The notes under the pieces are model-generated. The model did no database searches and was not told where the DNA came from. It saw only the letters and a list, made by a program, of their open reading frames with translations. From Saprospiraceae bacterium (lineage in GTDB: Bacteria; Bacteroidota; Bacteroidia; Chitinophagales; Saprospiraceae): a DNA stretch of 64,000 nt. The translations under genes and the position numbers were made by a program. Below, piece after piece: positions 18,447 through 29,088 of the stretch (positions are counted from its first letter, which is position 1; each line of letters begins with the position of its first letter). The stretch lies in the NCBI GenBank assembly GCA_020627535.1, contig JAHDGU010000012.1, positions 1 to 64,000 of the forward strand, given 5' to 3'.

Positions 18447-19313
18447 CTAGTTTTGTCGGATCCATCTCAGGCCGATATTGAAGGTCTGACCAGCTCCGCT
18501 GCCGGGTGATCCCAGCCAAAAATTGGTGTACAGCGCCTCCACCTCTAGTTTGGAAGGAATGAATTGCCATTTGGCACCAAGCCCGGATTGAACGAAAAAT
18601 GAGCTGAAGGCCTTAGCCGATTGCCTCTGATCGTCATAGTGGGTAGGAAAGAACTCCGTCATACCATAGATTGTCCACCGAGAATTGGGGAAGTAATTGG
18701 CAAATATGCTTGTCTGGGTCTGTAAGAAATTGCGTTCACGAAAAGACTCTCTTACAAGGTTGTACCAGAAAGACTGCTGGAAGAACAGTTGCGTCTTTGG
18801 TCCAAGAGGTAAATCATAAAAGAGTTGATGTAGCCAAAGTGTCTTGTCGCTTTCTAGGAATAGACCTCTTGGGTCTGCATCTATCGCTCTGCCCTCCTGA
18901 TCATCAGCTACAGGAAAGAGCAGTGTCATCTGGTAGGACAATTTTTCGATGCCACGAAAGGGTGCAATCTTGACTTTGGGTCCTATCCCAGTGAGAGCCG
19001 TTCTATTCAGCCCCGATGATGGTATCGACACTGATTTCATCCAGAGGTCTACACCGACATTGAAGCGACCACCTGTGCCAATCAGGAATTGATTGATCCA
19101 GGTCGCGTAATTTTCTCGAGTACCATTGCCTATTGTGCTAATGCCGTTGTCGTCAAATCGACTTGACTGGGTGTAGTAGTTATAAAAGCTCTTAAGCTCC
19201 CATTCACCCTTTTTGTAGAGTATAGAAGGGGTATAAGCTTGAAGGCCTTCTTGAGCACTAAGTCCCCAACCACAAAGCCATACACAGATGAAAAATAGTG
19301 ATCTATAGCGCAT
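18447..19313 (-). CDS. probable outer-membrane beta-barrel protein
   Basis: 288 residues from the ATG at 19313 (MRYRSLFFICVWLCGWGLSAQ), which gives a clean signal peptide; the frame extends to an ATG at 19352 that would hide it. The mature part is built of alternating amphipathic strands with aromatic girdles (ELKSFYNYYTQSS, HQLFYDLPLG) and ends in an aromatic-rich strand finishing RWIRQN, consistent with an outer-membrane barrel. I do not recognise a named family. The start overlaps the stop of the DUF547 gene by 11 bases, so the two are one transcriptional unit and perhaps translationally coupled. Confidence 0.75.
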   Translation of the reverse strand: MRYRSLFFICVWLCGWGLSAQEGLQAYTPSILYKKGEWELKSFYNYYTQSSRFDDNGISTIGNGTRENYATWINQFLIGTGGRFNVGVDLWMKSVSIPSSGLNRTALTGIGPKVKIAPFRGIEKLSYQMTLLFPVADDQEGRAIDADPRGLFLESDKTLWLHQLFYDLPLGPKTQLFFQQSFWYNLVRESFRERNFLQTQTSIFANYFPNSRWTIYGMTEFFPTHYDDQRQSAKAFSSFFVQSGLGAKWQFIPSKLEVEALYTNFWLGSPGSGAGQTFNIGLRWIRQN

Positions 19314-20007
19314 TGAGCTCCCAGTTGTATTCTGTAAATCTGATCTTGGCATCCTCTGGTACGGCCTCAGCCCGATATTGATTGATGTATCTAATCAAGT
19401 CCTTATTGGTCTTGCCAAAGTCCTCCTTATACCATTCGAAAATCTTGGAAAGGTCTAGTTTACCATTTTGAAAATCAAGAAAGTCAACATTGTTGATCGC
19501 TAGTTTGGTCTGTCGATCGAGTTGCTGATCTAGTGACTGGGGAGTATAGGCCTCTGAGATGATTGGAGGGCAGCTTACAGCCGCGCAGACGAGTGCAAAA
19601 TGAATGCGTGCATCGCCAAATTTTTCACGAATGATGCCATTCTCAAGCTGATTGAGCGTGATATCGTTACCTGAGATGTTGTGCTTTTTGGTGTCAAAAA
19701 AACCACTGATCTTCAAGGGTGACTTCGTTGGATAGTCCTTGACGATGCCATGGATGACGGAGATATTGTATGCATTGATGTAGAAGGCAAGTGCTCGATC
19801 ATCTGTGCCATGAGGACTCTGTTCTTTGACCATTTGCACTAGATTATCGAGCGAAGCTGTGTTTGAGGCTATCGTGCTATAATCTACACGTCCATTATTG
19901 ACATAAGTCTTGAAGAATTTATCCGATTCTGTGAAGAACTTATTTGATACTTGAGCTACGCTGAGCTGTGAGATCAATAGGAGAGAAAGGAAAATTGTCT
20001 TTTTCAT
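19303..20007 (-). CDS. DUF547 domain-containing exported protein
   Basis: 234 residues. The signal peptide is MKKTIFLSLLLISQLSVAQ. The DUF547 signatures are FYINAYNISVIHGIV and HFALVCAAVSCPPI; the conserved Asn, His and Cys cluster has been compared with transglutaminase/cysteine-protease-like folds, but no activity is established. It probably acts in the periplasm. It precedes the barrel gene with an 11-base overlap and follows the atpDC terminator, so it forms a two-gene unit. Confidence 0.88.
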   Translation of the reverse strand: MKKTIFLSLLLISQLSVAQVSNKFFTESDKFFKTYVNNGRVDYSTIASNTASLDNLVQMVKEQSPHGTDDRALAFYINAYNISVIHGIVKDYPTKSPLKISGFFDTKKHNISGNDITLNQLENGIIREKFGDARIHFALVCAAVSCPPIISEAYTPQSLDQQLDRQTKLAINNVDFLDFQNGKLDLSKIFEWYKEDFGKTNKDLIRYINQYRAEAVPEDAKIRFTEYNWELNAL

Positions 20008-20069
20008 ATTGCTGTCTGACGATTGTGGATAAAACGCAACTCGCCTTTGTGAGTTTCACGGTTGGGTCT

Positions 20070-20106
20070 AAAAGAAAGAGCGATGTCATTGTCATGACAC
20101 CGCTCT
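20070..20106 (-). terminator. rho-independent terminator of atpDC
   Basis: On the minus strand AGAGCGGTGTCA pairs with TGACATCGCTCT (12 bp with one G-T pair) around a short loop, followed by a T-rich tail (TTCTTTTA). It starts 26 bases after the atpC stop. Confidence 0.8.
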
Positions 20107-20132
20107 AAAATGTTACTTATTCGTGATAATTT

Positions 20133-20368
20133 CTACTGTTGGATCAGGATAGAAACTTCATTTCTGAGCACCTCAATAAATCCAGCTTTGATTTGAAACT
20201 CTTCTTTGGAGCTGCCAGAATCTACAAGAACCACACCCTCTTCTAGTGAGGAGACAAGTGGGGCGTGATTTTTCAAGACTTCAAATCTTCCTGCCTTGCC
20301 TGGTACCTTGACTCTGATGGCATCGCCATTGTAGAGTTCTTTTTGTGGACTGAGTACTGTGACCTTCA

Positions 20369-20369
<1 letters not shown>
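20133..20369 (-). CDS. atpC: F1-type ATP synthase epsilon subunit, short form
   Basis: 78 residues. It contains the epsilon beta-sandwich (LSPQKELYNGDA, KVPGKAGRFEVLKNHAPLVSSLEEG) that sits on the rotor stalk of F1. The usual C-terminal two-helix regulatory domain (about 50 residues) is absent, as is common in Bacteroidota; this inhibitory arm cannot operate here. The ATG overlaps the atpD stop by one base (TAATG), so translation is coupled. A terminator follows directly. Confidence 0.95.
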
Positions 20370-21919
<1,550 letters not shown>

Positions 21920-21932
21920 CTAAAAATCGCTG

Positions 21933-21940
21933 CAAAGATA
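21933..21940 (-). promoter_or_regulatory. putative -7 box (TATCTTTG) of atpDC
   Basis: An exact match to TAnnTTTG on the minus strand, ending 40 bases before the atpD ATG at 21892, in the 107-base gap after scpA. No clear -33 TTTG is visible. Confidence 0.55.
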
Positions 21941-21999
21941 CGTTTTTAGACGATCTGAGACGGCTCATCCTGAGAGATAATTGAGGATCATTGAGATCC

Positions 22000-22749
22000 T
22001 TATTCTTCCTCGCTATGGCTTTTTTCTTCGAGCCAAAAATTGTTGACGCCTTGGCCCAGCACGATCGCGATACGTCTGGCTGACAATGCCTCTAACAGTG
22101 CTAGGAATCTGACAATGGCTTGCATCTTGGTCTCACAATCCTCAAAGACCTGTCGGAAGCTTGCTTTATGATGCCTTTGTATCAATTGGCGAAGAGATAC
22201 TCGCTCTACCTCAATCTTGTATTTCTGAGCCGCGACTTCGTGCTGTGCCCTGAGGTTGCGATCATGCAGCTTCTCCATGACATCTTGGAAGGCCTTCATT
22301 ACTTTGAAGAGGCTCAGACTTTCTAGCTCTGAGTCGATCAAGCTTTTTTGCGTAAGCATCTTCACCTCCTTAGCGATATTGCCTCGATATTCCTTGCGCT
22401 GTCGCTGCTCCTCTAGGACGGCGAAGTCAGGAATCACCTCTTTGAACCTCTTGTACTCTATGAGACGCTGGACGAGATCGGCTCTTGGATCGATTTCGTT
22501 GCCCTGTTCGTCCAGTTCTTTTCGCGGAAGCAACATCTTGCTTTTGATCCGCATGAGGCTAGCTGCGACCAGGATAAATTCTGATGCAACATTGAGATTG
22601 AGCTCCTCAAGCTCTTTGATGTGCTCGAGGAAATCTTTAGTGACTTTGGAAATGGGGATATCGTGGATATCCAGCTCATCCCTCTCGATGAAGAAGAGCA
22701 ATAGATCAAATGGCCCCTCGAATTGCTCGAGCTGGATCAAGTATTCCAT
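22000..22749 (-). CDS. scpA: segregation and condensation protein A
   Basis: 249 residues. Kleisin subunit that bridges the SMC heads in the chromosome-condensing SMC-ScpAB complex. The N-terminal signature is FEGPFDLLLFFIERDELDIHDIPISKV (residues ~9-36; key residues FEGPFDLLL), followed by LNVASEFILVAASLMRIKSKMLLP, also diagnostic, and a C-terminal winged-helix-like region (IAIVLGQGVNNFW). scpB is not adjacent. It starts 23 bases after the small T9SS gene, so both probably share the promoter at 23485-23492. Confidence 0.95.
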   Translation of the reverse strand: MEYLIQLEQFEGPFDLLLFFIERDELDIHDIPISKVTKDFLEHIKELEELNLNVASEFILVAASLMRIKSKMLLPRKELDEQGNEIDPRADLVQRLIEYKRFKEVIPDFAVLEEQRQRKEYRGNIAKEVKMLTQKSLIDSELESLSLFKVMKAFQDVMEKLHDRNLRAQHEVAAQKYKIEVERVSLRQLIQRHHKASFRQVFEDCETKMQAIVRFLALLEALSARRIAIVLGQGVNNFWLEEKSHSEEE

Positions 22750-22772
22750 CTGATGATCTTAGTTCGTCTTGC

Positions 22773-23453
22773 TTACTGCTTGATCAAGGGCTTGACAGAT
22801 ATCAGCCTGCCGTCTTGGTCAAACATGCGTACGAAGTACTGACCAGGCTCTAGATCGGAGCCATCAATATTTTGTGCAGCAAGATTTCTGATCGTCTTGA
22901 CGATACGACCTTCAGCGTTGACCACTTGTATCTCAGCAACATCCGCATCTGACTTGATCTGTGTAATCTCTACGCTTGGATTGGGATACAGGACCACTGT
23001 AGGATCATATCCGACGTTATTCGCGGCAGAAGTCATGAGGCTGAAGTTTGCTGTAAGCGTGCCGAGCGCTTCACCATTGCTTTGCTCGAAGAGATTCAGC
23101 AGCACAGTGCCATCTGCATCGAAGTTGTTGGGTCTGATCTCGATGAAGAAATCAGCACTATCACCAGCAGCGATCGTCGATGGCTTGTCTGCTGGACACT
23201 CATCTGTACTAGGAGCGTAACATAGATTTGCATCACAGATGAGATTGGTCCACTCTGCAGGAATGCCCCCAAGATCTCTTACCCATAGGATATTGAGCGT
23301 CTCATCACTTACATTCTTGACATTGATGATGGCCTTGTAGCTAAACTCAGCAGAGGAACCAGTTTTGCTTGCAGGATTTGGGTTGGCTTCAACCTGTGCA
23401 GAAAGGGATATGGCCATCAAACTGAGTAGAAATAGCGTGTAAAGTGATTTCAT
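22773..23453 (-). CDS. small secreted protein with T9SS type A sorting domain
   Basis: 226 residues. The signal peptide is MKSLYTLFLLSLMAISLSAQ. Residues ~25-140 form one all-beta domain with three or four cysteines (ICDANLCY, DECPADKP) that looks like an immunoglobulin-like or CARDB-like fold (NVKNVSDETLNILWVRD). The last ~75 residues carry LYPNPSVE and end ISVKPLIKQ, the type A sorting domain. Function is unknown; it is probably a surface-attached or released accessory protein. It lies upstream of scpA with a 23-base gap, an unusual pairing that may be accidental. Confidence 0.85.
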   Translation of the reverse strand: MKSLYTLFLLSLMAISLSAQVEANPNPASKTGSSAEFSYKAIINVKNVSDETLNILWVRDLGGIPAEWTNLICDANLCYAPSTDECPADKPSTIAAGDSADFFIEIRPNNFDADGTVLLNLFEQSNGEALGTLTANFSLMTSAANNVGYDPTVVLYPNPSVEITQIKSDADVAEIQVVNAEGRIVKTIRNLAAQNIDGSDLEPGQYFVRMFDQDGRLISVKPLIKQ

Positions 23454-23484
23454 AGTTTTTGTAGTTGTAGTTAACGAGATGAAT

Positions 23485-23492
23485 CAAAGTTA
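23485..23492 (-). promoter_or_regulatory. putative -7 box (TAACTTTG) of the small T9SS gene and scpA
   Basis: An exact match to TAnnTTTG on the minus strand, 31 bases upstream of the ATG at 23453, in the divergent intergenic region. Confidence 0.55.
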
Positions 23493-23546
23493 TCATTCTT
23501 GCGCTTAGCTGGGACTTTTTAGAGACTCTGACCCTCAGAATTTTAG

Positions 23547-23554
23547 TACCTTGC
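23547..23554 (+). promoter_or_regulatory. possible -7 box (TACCTTGC) of the Omp28/T9SS gene
   Basis: TACCTTGC lies 32 bases upstream of the ATG at 23587. It is a weaker variant of TAnnTTTG; the same octamer lies upstream of the acyl-CoA dehydrogenase gene at 33743. Confidence 0.35.
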
Positions 23555-23586
23555 GCGCCATTATTCACAAAACTGCTACGACGACT

Positions 23587-26115
23587 ATGAAAAAAATTTA
23601 CTTTTTGGCACTTTGCACCCTCATCGGCCTTGGACTTTCAGCACAGGAAGTGATCTGGGAAGACAACTTTGATGACGGTGATGCGAGTGACTGGAGCTTC
23701 CTCGATATGGATGGGGACGGTGAGAATTGGTTTGTAGACTATTTTGGTCGCAACGGTACACCATGCCTTAATTCTGCATCTTGGAATCAAGCGCCTTTGA
23801 GACCCAATAATGCAGCTGTTACGCCTCTCATAGACCTCACAGAGGAATCAGGCACTGTAACATTCAACTGGTTTGCCTACGCGCAGGATCAGACTTGGCC
23901 CTTTGAGAAGTATAAGGTGGTTCTTACTTACGGAGGCACGCAAGAGGATATCGACAATGGTATCGTCCTCTTCGAAGAGATATTGACAGCAACTGGAGAC
24001 CAAGTCTGGGTCGAAAGATCTGTAGACCTCACAGACTATGTTGGAGATCTGTTTTTGATTGCTTTCGTACACTACGATGTGACTGACCAGTTTCGAATGA
24101 ACATCGACGATGTCTCGCTCGTCAAGCCTGCAGGTAGTGATGTAGGAATTACTGCAGTCACGAGTCCATCCAATGCAGGTGGATGTCAGCTTGGTACAGA
24201 AGAGGCTGTGAGCGTGGAGCTATTCAATTTCGGAGGGACTCCTCTTACTGGCTTTGATATCAGCTACCAGATCAATGGTGGACCTGTAGTCACTGAGACC
24301 TTTACTGAGACGATCGGAGTATCTTCTAGCGCCACTTACACATTTGCTGCGACAGAGGATCTATCTGCACTTGGTGAATATAGTGTCGAGATCATGGCTC
24401 TACTGGATGATGATTCTGATGGCAGCAACAATACTGCGAGTACAGCTGTGCGAACCAGTGACGCGGTCATATCTGTGGAGGTTCAGACAGTCGTGACCGG
24501 TGGTCATGGGTGGACCATTACAGATAATGTCACTGGAGAAGTCATCTATCAGCGAGGAGGATACCAGTGGAATGTCAATGAGACGGATGATGTATGTGTC
24601 TATTCGGATGGTTGCTACAGCTTTAGCTGGTCGGCCAATGAAAATCTTGTGGCAGGTGAGTACATCCAGATCTCTCTTGATGGAAATGTGGTCTTTGGCG
24701 ATATGAATGGTACCGGTATTCCGATGACTTTCGATGTGCCAAGTATCGGTGGAGCTTGTGCTGCTAAGGATGGATCTATCCCTGGCCTGAGAGTACAGCC
24801 ATACGGTGTTGTCGGTGAGTCTCATGTCATTGCTGCAGAACTTCTCAATGTAGGTACGGAAACTTGGAACTCAGTAGAAGCGAGTTACTCCATTGATGGA
24901 GGCATGCCAATCACTGAGACATTTGATGGTCTGGACGTATCTTCTGGAAATAGTTTCGTCGCCATCTTCAATGAGAATATCATGATCGAGGACTTTGATG
25001 ACGTCAATGTCCAAGTGGAGATCCTCAATATCAATGGTGAAGCTGACGAAAATGCTCAGAACAATACAGGCAACGGTACAGTAGTCGCTATTGAGTACAG
25101 ACCAGAGCGTGGTGTCCTTGTTGAGGAGGCTACCGGTACATGGTGTCAGTGGTGTCCGCGTGGTCACGTGATGATGGAGAGACTGATGGATGATTTTCCG
25201 GCAGCCAACCTGATTGCCGTGCACAATGATGATCCCATGGCAGATACTGACTATGATGCTGCACTCACCGGTATCACCGGAGGTGGCTGGCCCAATGGCT
25301 CAGTAGATCGCCGTGCCAATGGTATCGATCCACTAGATTTTGAGACAGCTGTGCGCATACTGCAAGATGAGACCTCTCCGATAGAGGTGATCGTCGATGC
25401 CGAGATTCTTGAAGATGAACGAATGCTCAATATCGAGATGGTTGCCAAGTTTCTGGCACCAGCCACTGGAGATTACCGTATGGCAGTCATGGTCGTAGAA
25501 AATGAAGTGACTGGAACAACACCAGATTATGCGCAGGTTAATGCCTATGCTGGTGGTGGTGCAGGAGCTATGGGTGGATACGAGTTCTTGCCAAATCCAG
25601 TGCCTGCGAGTGATATGGTCTATGAGAATGTCCTCCGACAGTCTCCGACTGGATTTGCAGGTCAAGAAGGCTCGATCCCAAGCAATGATATTGCTAGAAA
25701 TGATCAGTTCAAAGGCAACTGGACAGTATCGCTTCCAGAGGAATACAATCTAGATCATATCTATGTGATCGGAGTGGTCTTAGACGCTACGACTGGCGCT
25801 ATACTCAATTCTGGACGTCAAGATGAAGGATTGGTATCTGCAGACAACATCGTCTTGACAGAAAATGCTGTCAACGTGTTCCCCAATCCTTTCCAAGACT
25901 TCATCAATGTGAGAATCACATTGAAAGAGACTGCTGATGTGAGAGTTAATATCAGTGACATGATGGGACAAACGATTGCTTCGAGAGAGTATAGCAACTT
26001 CATAGGTGATCAGATCATCCCTTACCAGACTGCCAATCTTAAGGCTGGTATGTATCTGGTCTCAGTGGAGACCCAAGGTGAGATCATTACTAAGAAAGTC
26101 ATTTTGGCGAGATAG
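23587..26115 (+). CDS. multidomain secreted protein: jelly-roll, CARDB-like, Omp28/thioredoxin-like, T9SS type A domain
   Basis: 842 residues from the ATG at 23587 (MKKIYFLALCTLIGLGLSAQ, signal peptide); an upstream ATG at 23551 adds 12 residues and is less likely. Residues ~22-185 start EVIWEDNFDDG and read like a choice-of-anchor/MAM jelly-roll. Two CARDB-like domains follow (SVELFNFGGTPLTGFDISY; AELLNVGTETWNSVEASY). An Omp28-like thioredoxin-fold domain then begins VLVEEATGTWCQWCPRG, with C520 and C523 as a CxxC pair. The C-terminal ~85 residues with VFPNPFQDFINV are the type A sorting domain. Possible roles are disulfide chemistry or binding at the surface. A strong terminator follows at 26159. 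The Omp28 lipoprotein at 26479 shares the CxxC domain. Confidence 0.88.
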   Translation: MKKIYFLALCTLIGLGLSAQEVIWEDNFDDGDASDWSFLDMDGDGENWFVDYFGRNGTPCLNSASWNQAPLRPNNAAVTPLIDLTEESGTVTFNWFAYAQDQTWPFEKYKVVLTYGGTQEDIDNGIVLFEEILTATGDQVWVERSVDLTDYVGDLFLIAFVHYDVTDQFRMNIDDVSLVKPAGSDVGITAVTSPSNAGGCQLGTEEAVSVELFNFGGTPLTGFDISYQINGGPVVTETFTETIGVSSSATYTFAATEDLSALGEYSVEIMALLDDDSDGSNNTASTAVRTSDAVISVEVQTVVTGGHGWTITDNVTGEVIYQRGGYQWNVNETDDVCVYSDGCYSFSWSANENLVAGEYIQISLDGNVVFGDMNGTGIPMTFDVPSIGGACAAKDGSIPGLRVQPYGVVGESHVIAAELLNVGTETWNSVEASYSIDGGMPITETFDGLDVSSGNSFVAIFNENIMIEDFDDVNVQVEILNINGEADENAQNNTGNGTVVAIEYRPERGVLVEEATGTWCQWCPRGHVMMERLMDDFPAANLIAVHNDDPMADTDYDAALTGITGGGWPNGSVDRRANGIDPLDFETAVRILQDETSPIEVIVDAEILEDERMLNIEMVAKFLAPATGDYRMAVMVVENEVTGTTPDYAQVNAYAGGGAGAMGGYEFLPNPVPASDMVYENVLRQSPTGFAGQEGSIPSNDIARNDQFKGNWTVSLPEEYNLDHIYVIGVVLDATTGAILNSGRQDEGLVSADNIVLTENAVNVFPNPFQDFINVRITLKETADVRVNISDMMGQTIASREYSNFIGDQIIPYQTANLKAGMYLVSVETQGEIITKKVILAR

Positions 26116-26478
26116 ACCAAGTTGCAGAAACTAGGACCTTCGTCCAAATGAATGGATCAAGAGGCCAGGCAAACTTTGTCTGGCCTCTTGAATTTTATGA
26201 TTGCTTGATTAGGAAATGATGCGACAAGACGTCCTGCTGGGCGTGGCGATATACGGATTTTCAATGATGTTACCACTGGGAAGATTCTTCAGTGGGGAAT
26301 CTTAAAAATTACAAGTGCATACCATCGCCTAGGCACTCGTGAGCATGATAGCGGAGGTGATAGTTGTACCTATCTGATCAAAGAAGTGCATTGAGCAACT
26401 TATTCCTCTTCGGCTTTGTGGCATACCAGTAGAAAGCCAATATGACTATGAGGCAGAGATCGGTAGAGTACTTGGGCT
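26116..26478. other. spacer between convergent genes
   Basis: This 363-base stretch contains the terminator at 26159-26189. After it, one plus-strand frame (about 26200-26393) stays open for some 60 codons, with a protein-like composition (RIFNDVTTGKILQW) but no start codon. It may be a decayed fragment or chance. I see no RNA gene. Confidence 0.4.
26159..26189 (+). terminator. terminator after the Omp28/T9SS gene
   Basis: AAGAGGCCAG pairs perfectly with CTGGCCTCTT, and the stem can extend through GCAAA/TTTGT to a tiny loop. GAATTTTATG follows. It begins 43 bases after the stop at 26115. Confidence 0.8.
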
Positions 26479-27300
26479 CTACTCCAAAAGACGAGTACTT
26501 TCTGCTTGCAAGATATCTAGTTGCTCTCCGACCAGATGCGCAAATACGATGACATCGATCGCTGCGGCGTCATACTCCTCTGGCAGAGTGTATCTGTAGC
26601 TCTGACTATAATCATCACCTGTTCTAGGCGAAGAAGCAAGAGCATCACCACCATTGCCCGTCACAATGTCTCGTAAGGCATGCTTGTGCTTGTACTCAAA
26701 GTCCCAGCCATCAGGTGTAAGTTGTGGCTCGACAATATCGTTCTCAGCGATCATCACTGTAAGATTGATATTACCGGATAGAGACTCTGACCATATACCT
26801 GATACTTCGATCAGCATCTCACGAGATGCGTCGTCATATTCTGTATCGAGTAGCATACTCAGCGGTGCTGTAAGCGCCAATTCCTGGTCAATAAGACCAG
26901 CCCATACTCCCTGTGGCGATTGCTGCAGCGTGTTGCTTCCATTCAGTAGTTTTCTGTCAATGACAGCACTGGGATAACCTTGTGGCTCCCCAAGAAATCC
27001 AATGAGAAAATCACCGGCATCGGTCCTAAAATCTTGGGTACTGCGGCTAGGGTCCGGCTCTGCAAAAAATCCGGCATGGATAGAGAGTGGAATTAAGTTG
27101 TCACCGTATATCGCCAGTAGATTTTCGATCTCTGCACTGCCTGCCGGACAATTCACACAAGTCACTCCAGTAAACTCTTCAATGATGACTTTGCGATTGA
27201 TCTCTTCAGGTGGACGCGGCTCAGGTATAATGGGCATGATCTCGCTACAAGAAAGGATGGTCATGGAAAGGACCGCGTAGATGATGTGTTGCTTCTTCAT
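26479..27300 (-). CDS. Omp28-related lipoprotein with thioredoxin-like CxxC
   Basis: 273 residues. The N-terminus MKKQHIIYAVLSMTILSC is a lipoprotein signal with the lipidated Cys at residue 18. The mature protein starts with a proline-rich linker (IPEPRPPEE), then VIIEEFTGVTCVNCPAG with a C48-x-x-C51 pair, the Omp28 signature, and ends with the Ig-like half common to the family (SYRYTLPEEYDAAAIDVIVFAHL). It is probably an outer-membrane-anchored periplasmic or surface protein; redox activity is plausible but unproven. It lies 26 bases downstream of the DUF6029 gene and close to a TlpA gene, and its domain matches the Omp28 domain of the divergent T9SS protein at 23587. Confidence 0.87.
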   Translation of the reverse strand: MKKQHIIYAVLSMTILSCSEIMPIIPEPRPPEEINRKVIIEEFTGVTCVNCPAGSAEIENLLAIYGDNLIPLSIHAGFFAEPDPSRSTQDFRTDAGDFLIGFLGEPQGYPSAVIDRKLLNGSNTLQQSPQGVWAGLIDQELALTAPLSMLLDTEYDDASREMLIEVSGIWSESLSGNINLTVMIAENDIVEPQLTPDGWDFEYKHKHALRDIVTGNGGDALASSPRTGDDYSQSYRYTLPEEYDAAAIDVIVFAHLVGEQLDILQAESTRLLE

Positions 27301-27326
27301 AGCTGCATATTGATTAGTCGCTATTG

Positions 27327-28970
27327 CTAAAATGTTGATCTCACATTGAGCTTCAGTCCATTGAAGGCAGGTTCCAATCGACAGATGCCTCCGCTACATA
27401 CAATACCCTCCACCTGCTTCACATACCCGAATTCAAATCTATTGGTACGATTGATATAGGTCACAGAGGCTGTATAATAATTCAGTGCTTCTTCCGTCCT
27501 CTTTGGGTCAATATTGTACATGTCACTGATAGTAACGATCCACTTGGGTGCGACGCTGTACTCCACAAGACCAAATAGCCACGAACCGAAATCCTGCTCC
27601 GTATTCATGTATTGCCCTTCGAATCTAATCGTCTTCTTACGGCTCAGATTGTAGCTGAAGTCAAAGAAAGGTGTCAGCGCCTCTACAATCGGCGCATTGG
27701 GCTTGACCTCATAGATTTCTTGGTTGTACTGTTGGCGTTGGATACCTACATTGAGTTGGTACTTTCTTGATTTCTTGAAAGTCGCCATCCCGTATAGCTC
27801 ACGATATAATAGGCCTCCATCCAAGTCGGTGATATTGGCAAAGTTGGCCAAGAAACTGAGCTTCTTACTGGGACTATACCTTGCTTCTACTTGCACAGCT
27901 TGTTCTCCCAGCTCCAAGCTTGCAGGAGCATATCGAGCCGTCAACCTATAGGTATTGACACGAGTCATGGGTGGCAAAAAATTGATCAAGCCTTGATTGA
28001 GCGAGGCAAATGGACTTGCTCGGATGCCAAAGTGATCCGTTCGCTTGTATTCAGCACTGATGCCAAATCCCTTCATGGCATAGCTCAAAGAAGTGTACGC
28101 GACATAGCCTTCTTCAAAGAGAAATTTCCCTAAGCTCGTCGAACCATCGAAGTTTTGCTTTGGGGCAAAAGGGTCGAAGATGGGTTCCCCTGACTTATAG
28201 GCACCCTCTATATACCAAGTGAAGCTGCCTACAGAAAGCGTGTTGTAGGCATTGAAACCTAGCACATTGTACTTGGCTCCGATACGATCTGCTTGAGTGT
28301 AAGTGGCGATCGTACCGACGAGAAGATCCACGGTGTTGTCATCAAGGGTACGGTGAATCACTCCAGCACCTGGAGCAATGGACCAGCCTGCTTTTCCAGC
28401 TTCTTCATCAGCACCTATCGATAGAAATCCTTCGATAGTCATGCCTTTGATAATACTTCCATAGAGGTCAAACTGCCGCTTCTGTCTCCCAGTGAATGCC
28501 TTGACTTTGATGTTGGGCGTCAGCTGGTAGCCGAGCTTGACACCATTAAGCGCATTATCAATGGCGAGAGGTCTCACCTCGTAAAAGCGGTAAAGCAATC
28601 CACTTCCTACAGCATCGTAGATATAGCCTACCTCGATGTCGAGCTTCTCTAGTTGCTTCCTGATGTACCACCTTCCGATGCCTTGATCCGTATAACTACC
28701 CTGAGGATTGAGCAGATTGGAATTATTGAATAGATCAAAGCGAAGACCAAAATCAAAGCCCCAGTTGCTGTACTTGATATCCATCCAAGCATCAGCCCCA
28801 AAGAGCTGACGGTCGTATTGCGGAAGATTGAAGGCTCCGATGGCCGAATCTCTTATAAAGAAGTTGCCATTGAGCTCCAGACTACCAGATATTGTGCCTT
28901 GATTATTGTTTTGCGCAGCAAGTCCGGCAAATGTCAGCGCCAATAGACAAGCCAATAGATGATTTCTCAT
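27327..28970 (-). CDS. DUF6029-like outer-membrane protein
   Basis: 547 residues. A signal peptide ends LTFAGLAAQ at about residue 19. The mature part begins GTISGSLELNGNFFIRD and proceeds through many amphipathic strands to a C-terminal aromatic strand (NGLKLNVRSTF), as in an outer-membrane barrel of ~20 or more strands. The opening and the WDIKYSNWGFDFGLRFDLFNN-like region fit DUF6029, a Bacteroidota family often found with Omp28 and TlpA genes; the assignment is from memory of the family. It is co-directional with the Omp28 lipoprotein gene (26-base gap), which suggests a joint role such as holding or loading the lipoprotein at the outer membrane (inference). Confidence 0.78.
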   Translation of the reverse strand: MRNHLLACLLALTFAGLAAQNNNQGTISGSLELNGNFFIRDSAIGAFNLPQYDRQLFGADAWMDIKYSNWGFDFGLRFDLFNNSNLLNPQGSYTDQGIGRWYIRKQLEKLDIEVGYIYDAVGSGLLYRFYEVRPLAIDNALNGVKLGYQLTPNIKVKAFTGRQKRQFDLYGSIIKGMTIEGFLSIGADEEAGKAGWSIAPGAGVIHRTLDDNTVDLLVGTIATYTQADRIGAKYNVLGFNAYNTLSVGSFTWYIEGAYKSGEPIFDPFAPKQNFDGSTSLGKFLFEEGYVAYTSLSYAMKGFGISAEYKRTDHFGIRASPFASLNQGLINFLPPMTRVNTYRLTARYAPASLELGEQAVQVEARYSPSKKLSFLANFANITDLDGGLLYRELYGMATFKKSRKYQLNVGIQRQQYNQEIYEVKPNAPIVEALTPFFDFSYNLSRKKTIRFEGQYMNTEQDFGSWLFGLVEYSVAPKWIVTISDMYNIDPKRTEEALNYYTASVTYINRTNRFEFGYVKQVEGIVCSGGICRLEPAFNGLKLNVRSTF

Positions 28971-29023
28971 GCGTAGATGAACGGTTATCTGAAAGATCTG
29001 TTAAAGGGGCTCTTTCTGAGTGA

Positions 29024-29031
29024 CCAAGGTA
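29024..29031 (-). promoter_or_regulatory. possible -7 box (TACCTTGG) of the DUF6029-Omp28 operon
   Basis: A weak TAnnTTTG-like match on the minus strand, 53 bases upstream of the ATG at 28970 in the divergent region shared with tlpA. Confidence 0.25.
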
Positions 29032-29052
29032 AGAATCTCCACTCCAAATGAA

Positions 29053-29060
29053 TACATTTG
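29053..29060 (+). promoter_or_regulatory. putative -7 box (TACATTTG) of the TlpA gene
   Basis: An exact TAnnTTTG match ending 28 bases upstream of the ATG at 29089. Confidence 0.5.
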
Positions 29061-29088
29061 ATATCCATTTAACTCGAACCACTCAGAC

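Noticed and set aside
22256-22753. 165-codon plus-strand frame opposite scpA
   Set aside because: Its Ser/Arg/Leu-rich composition is a shadow of the scpA codons on the other strand.
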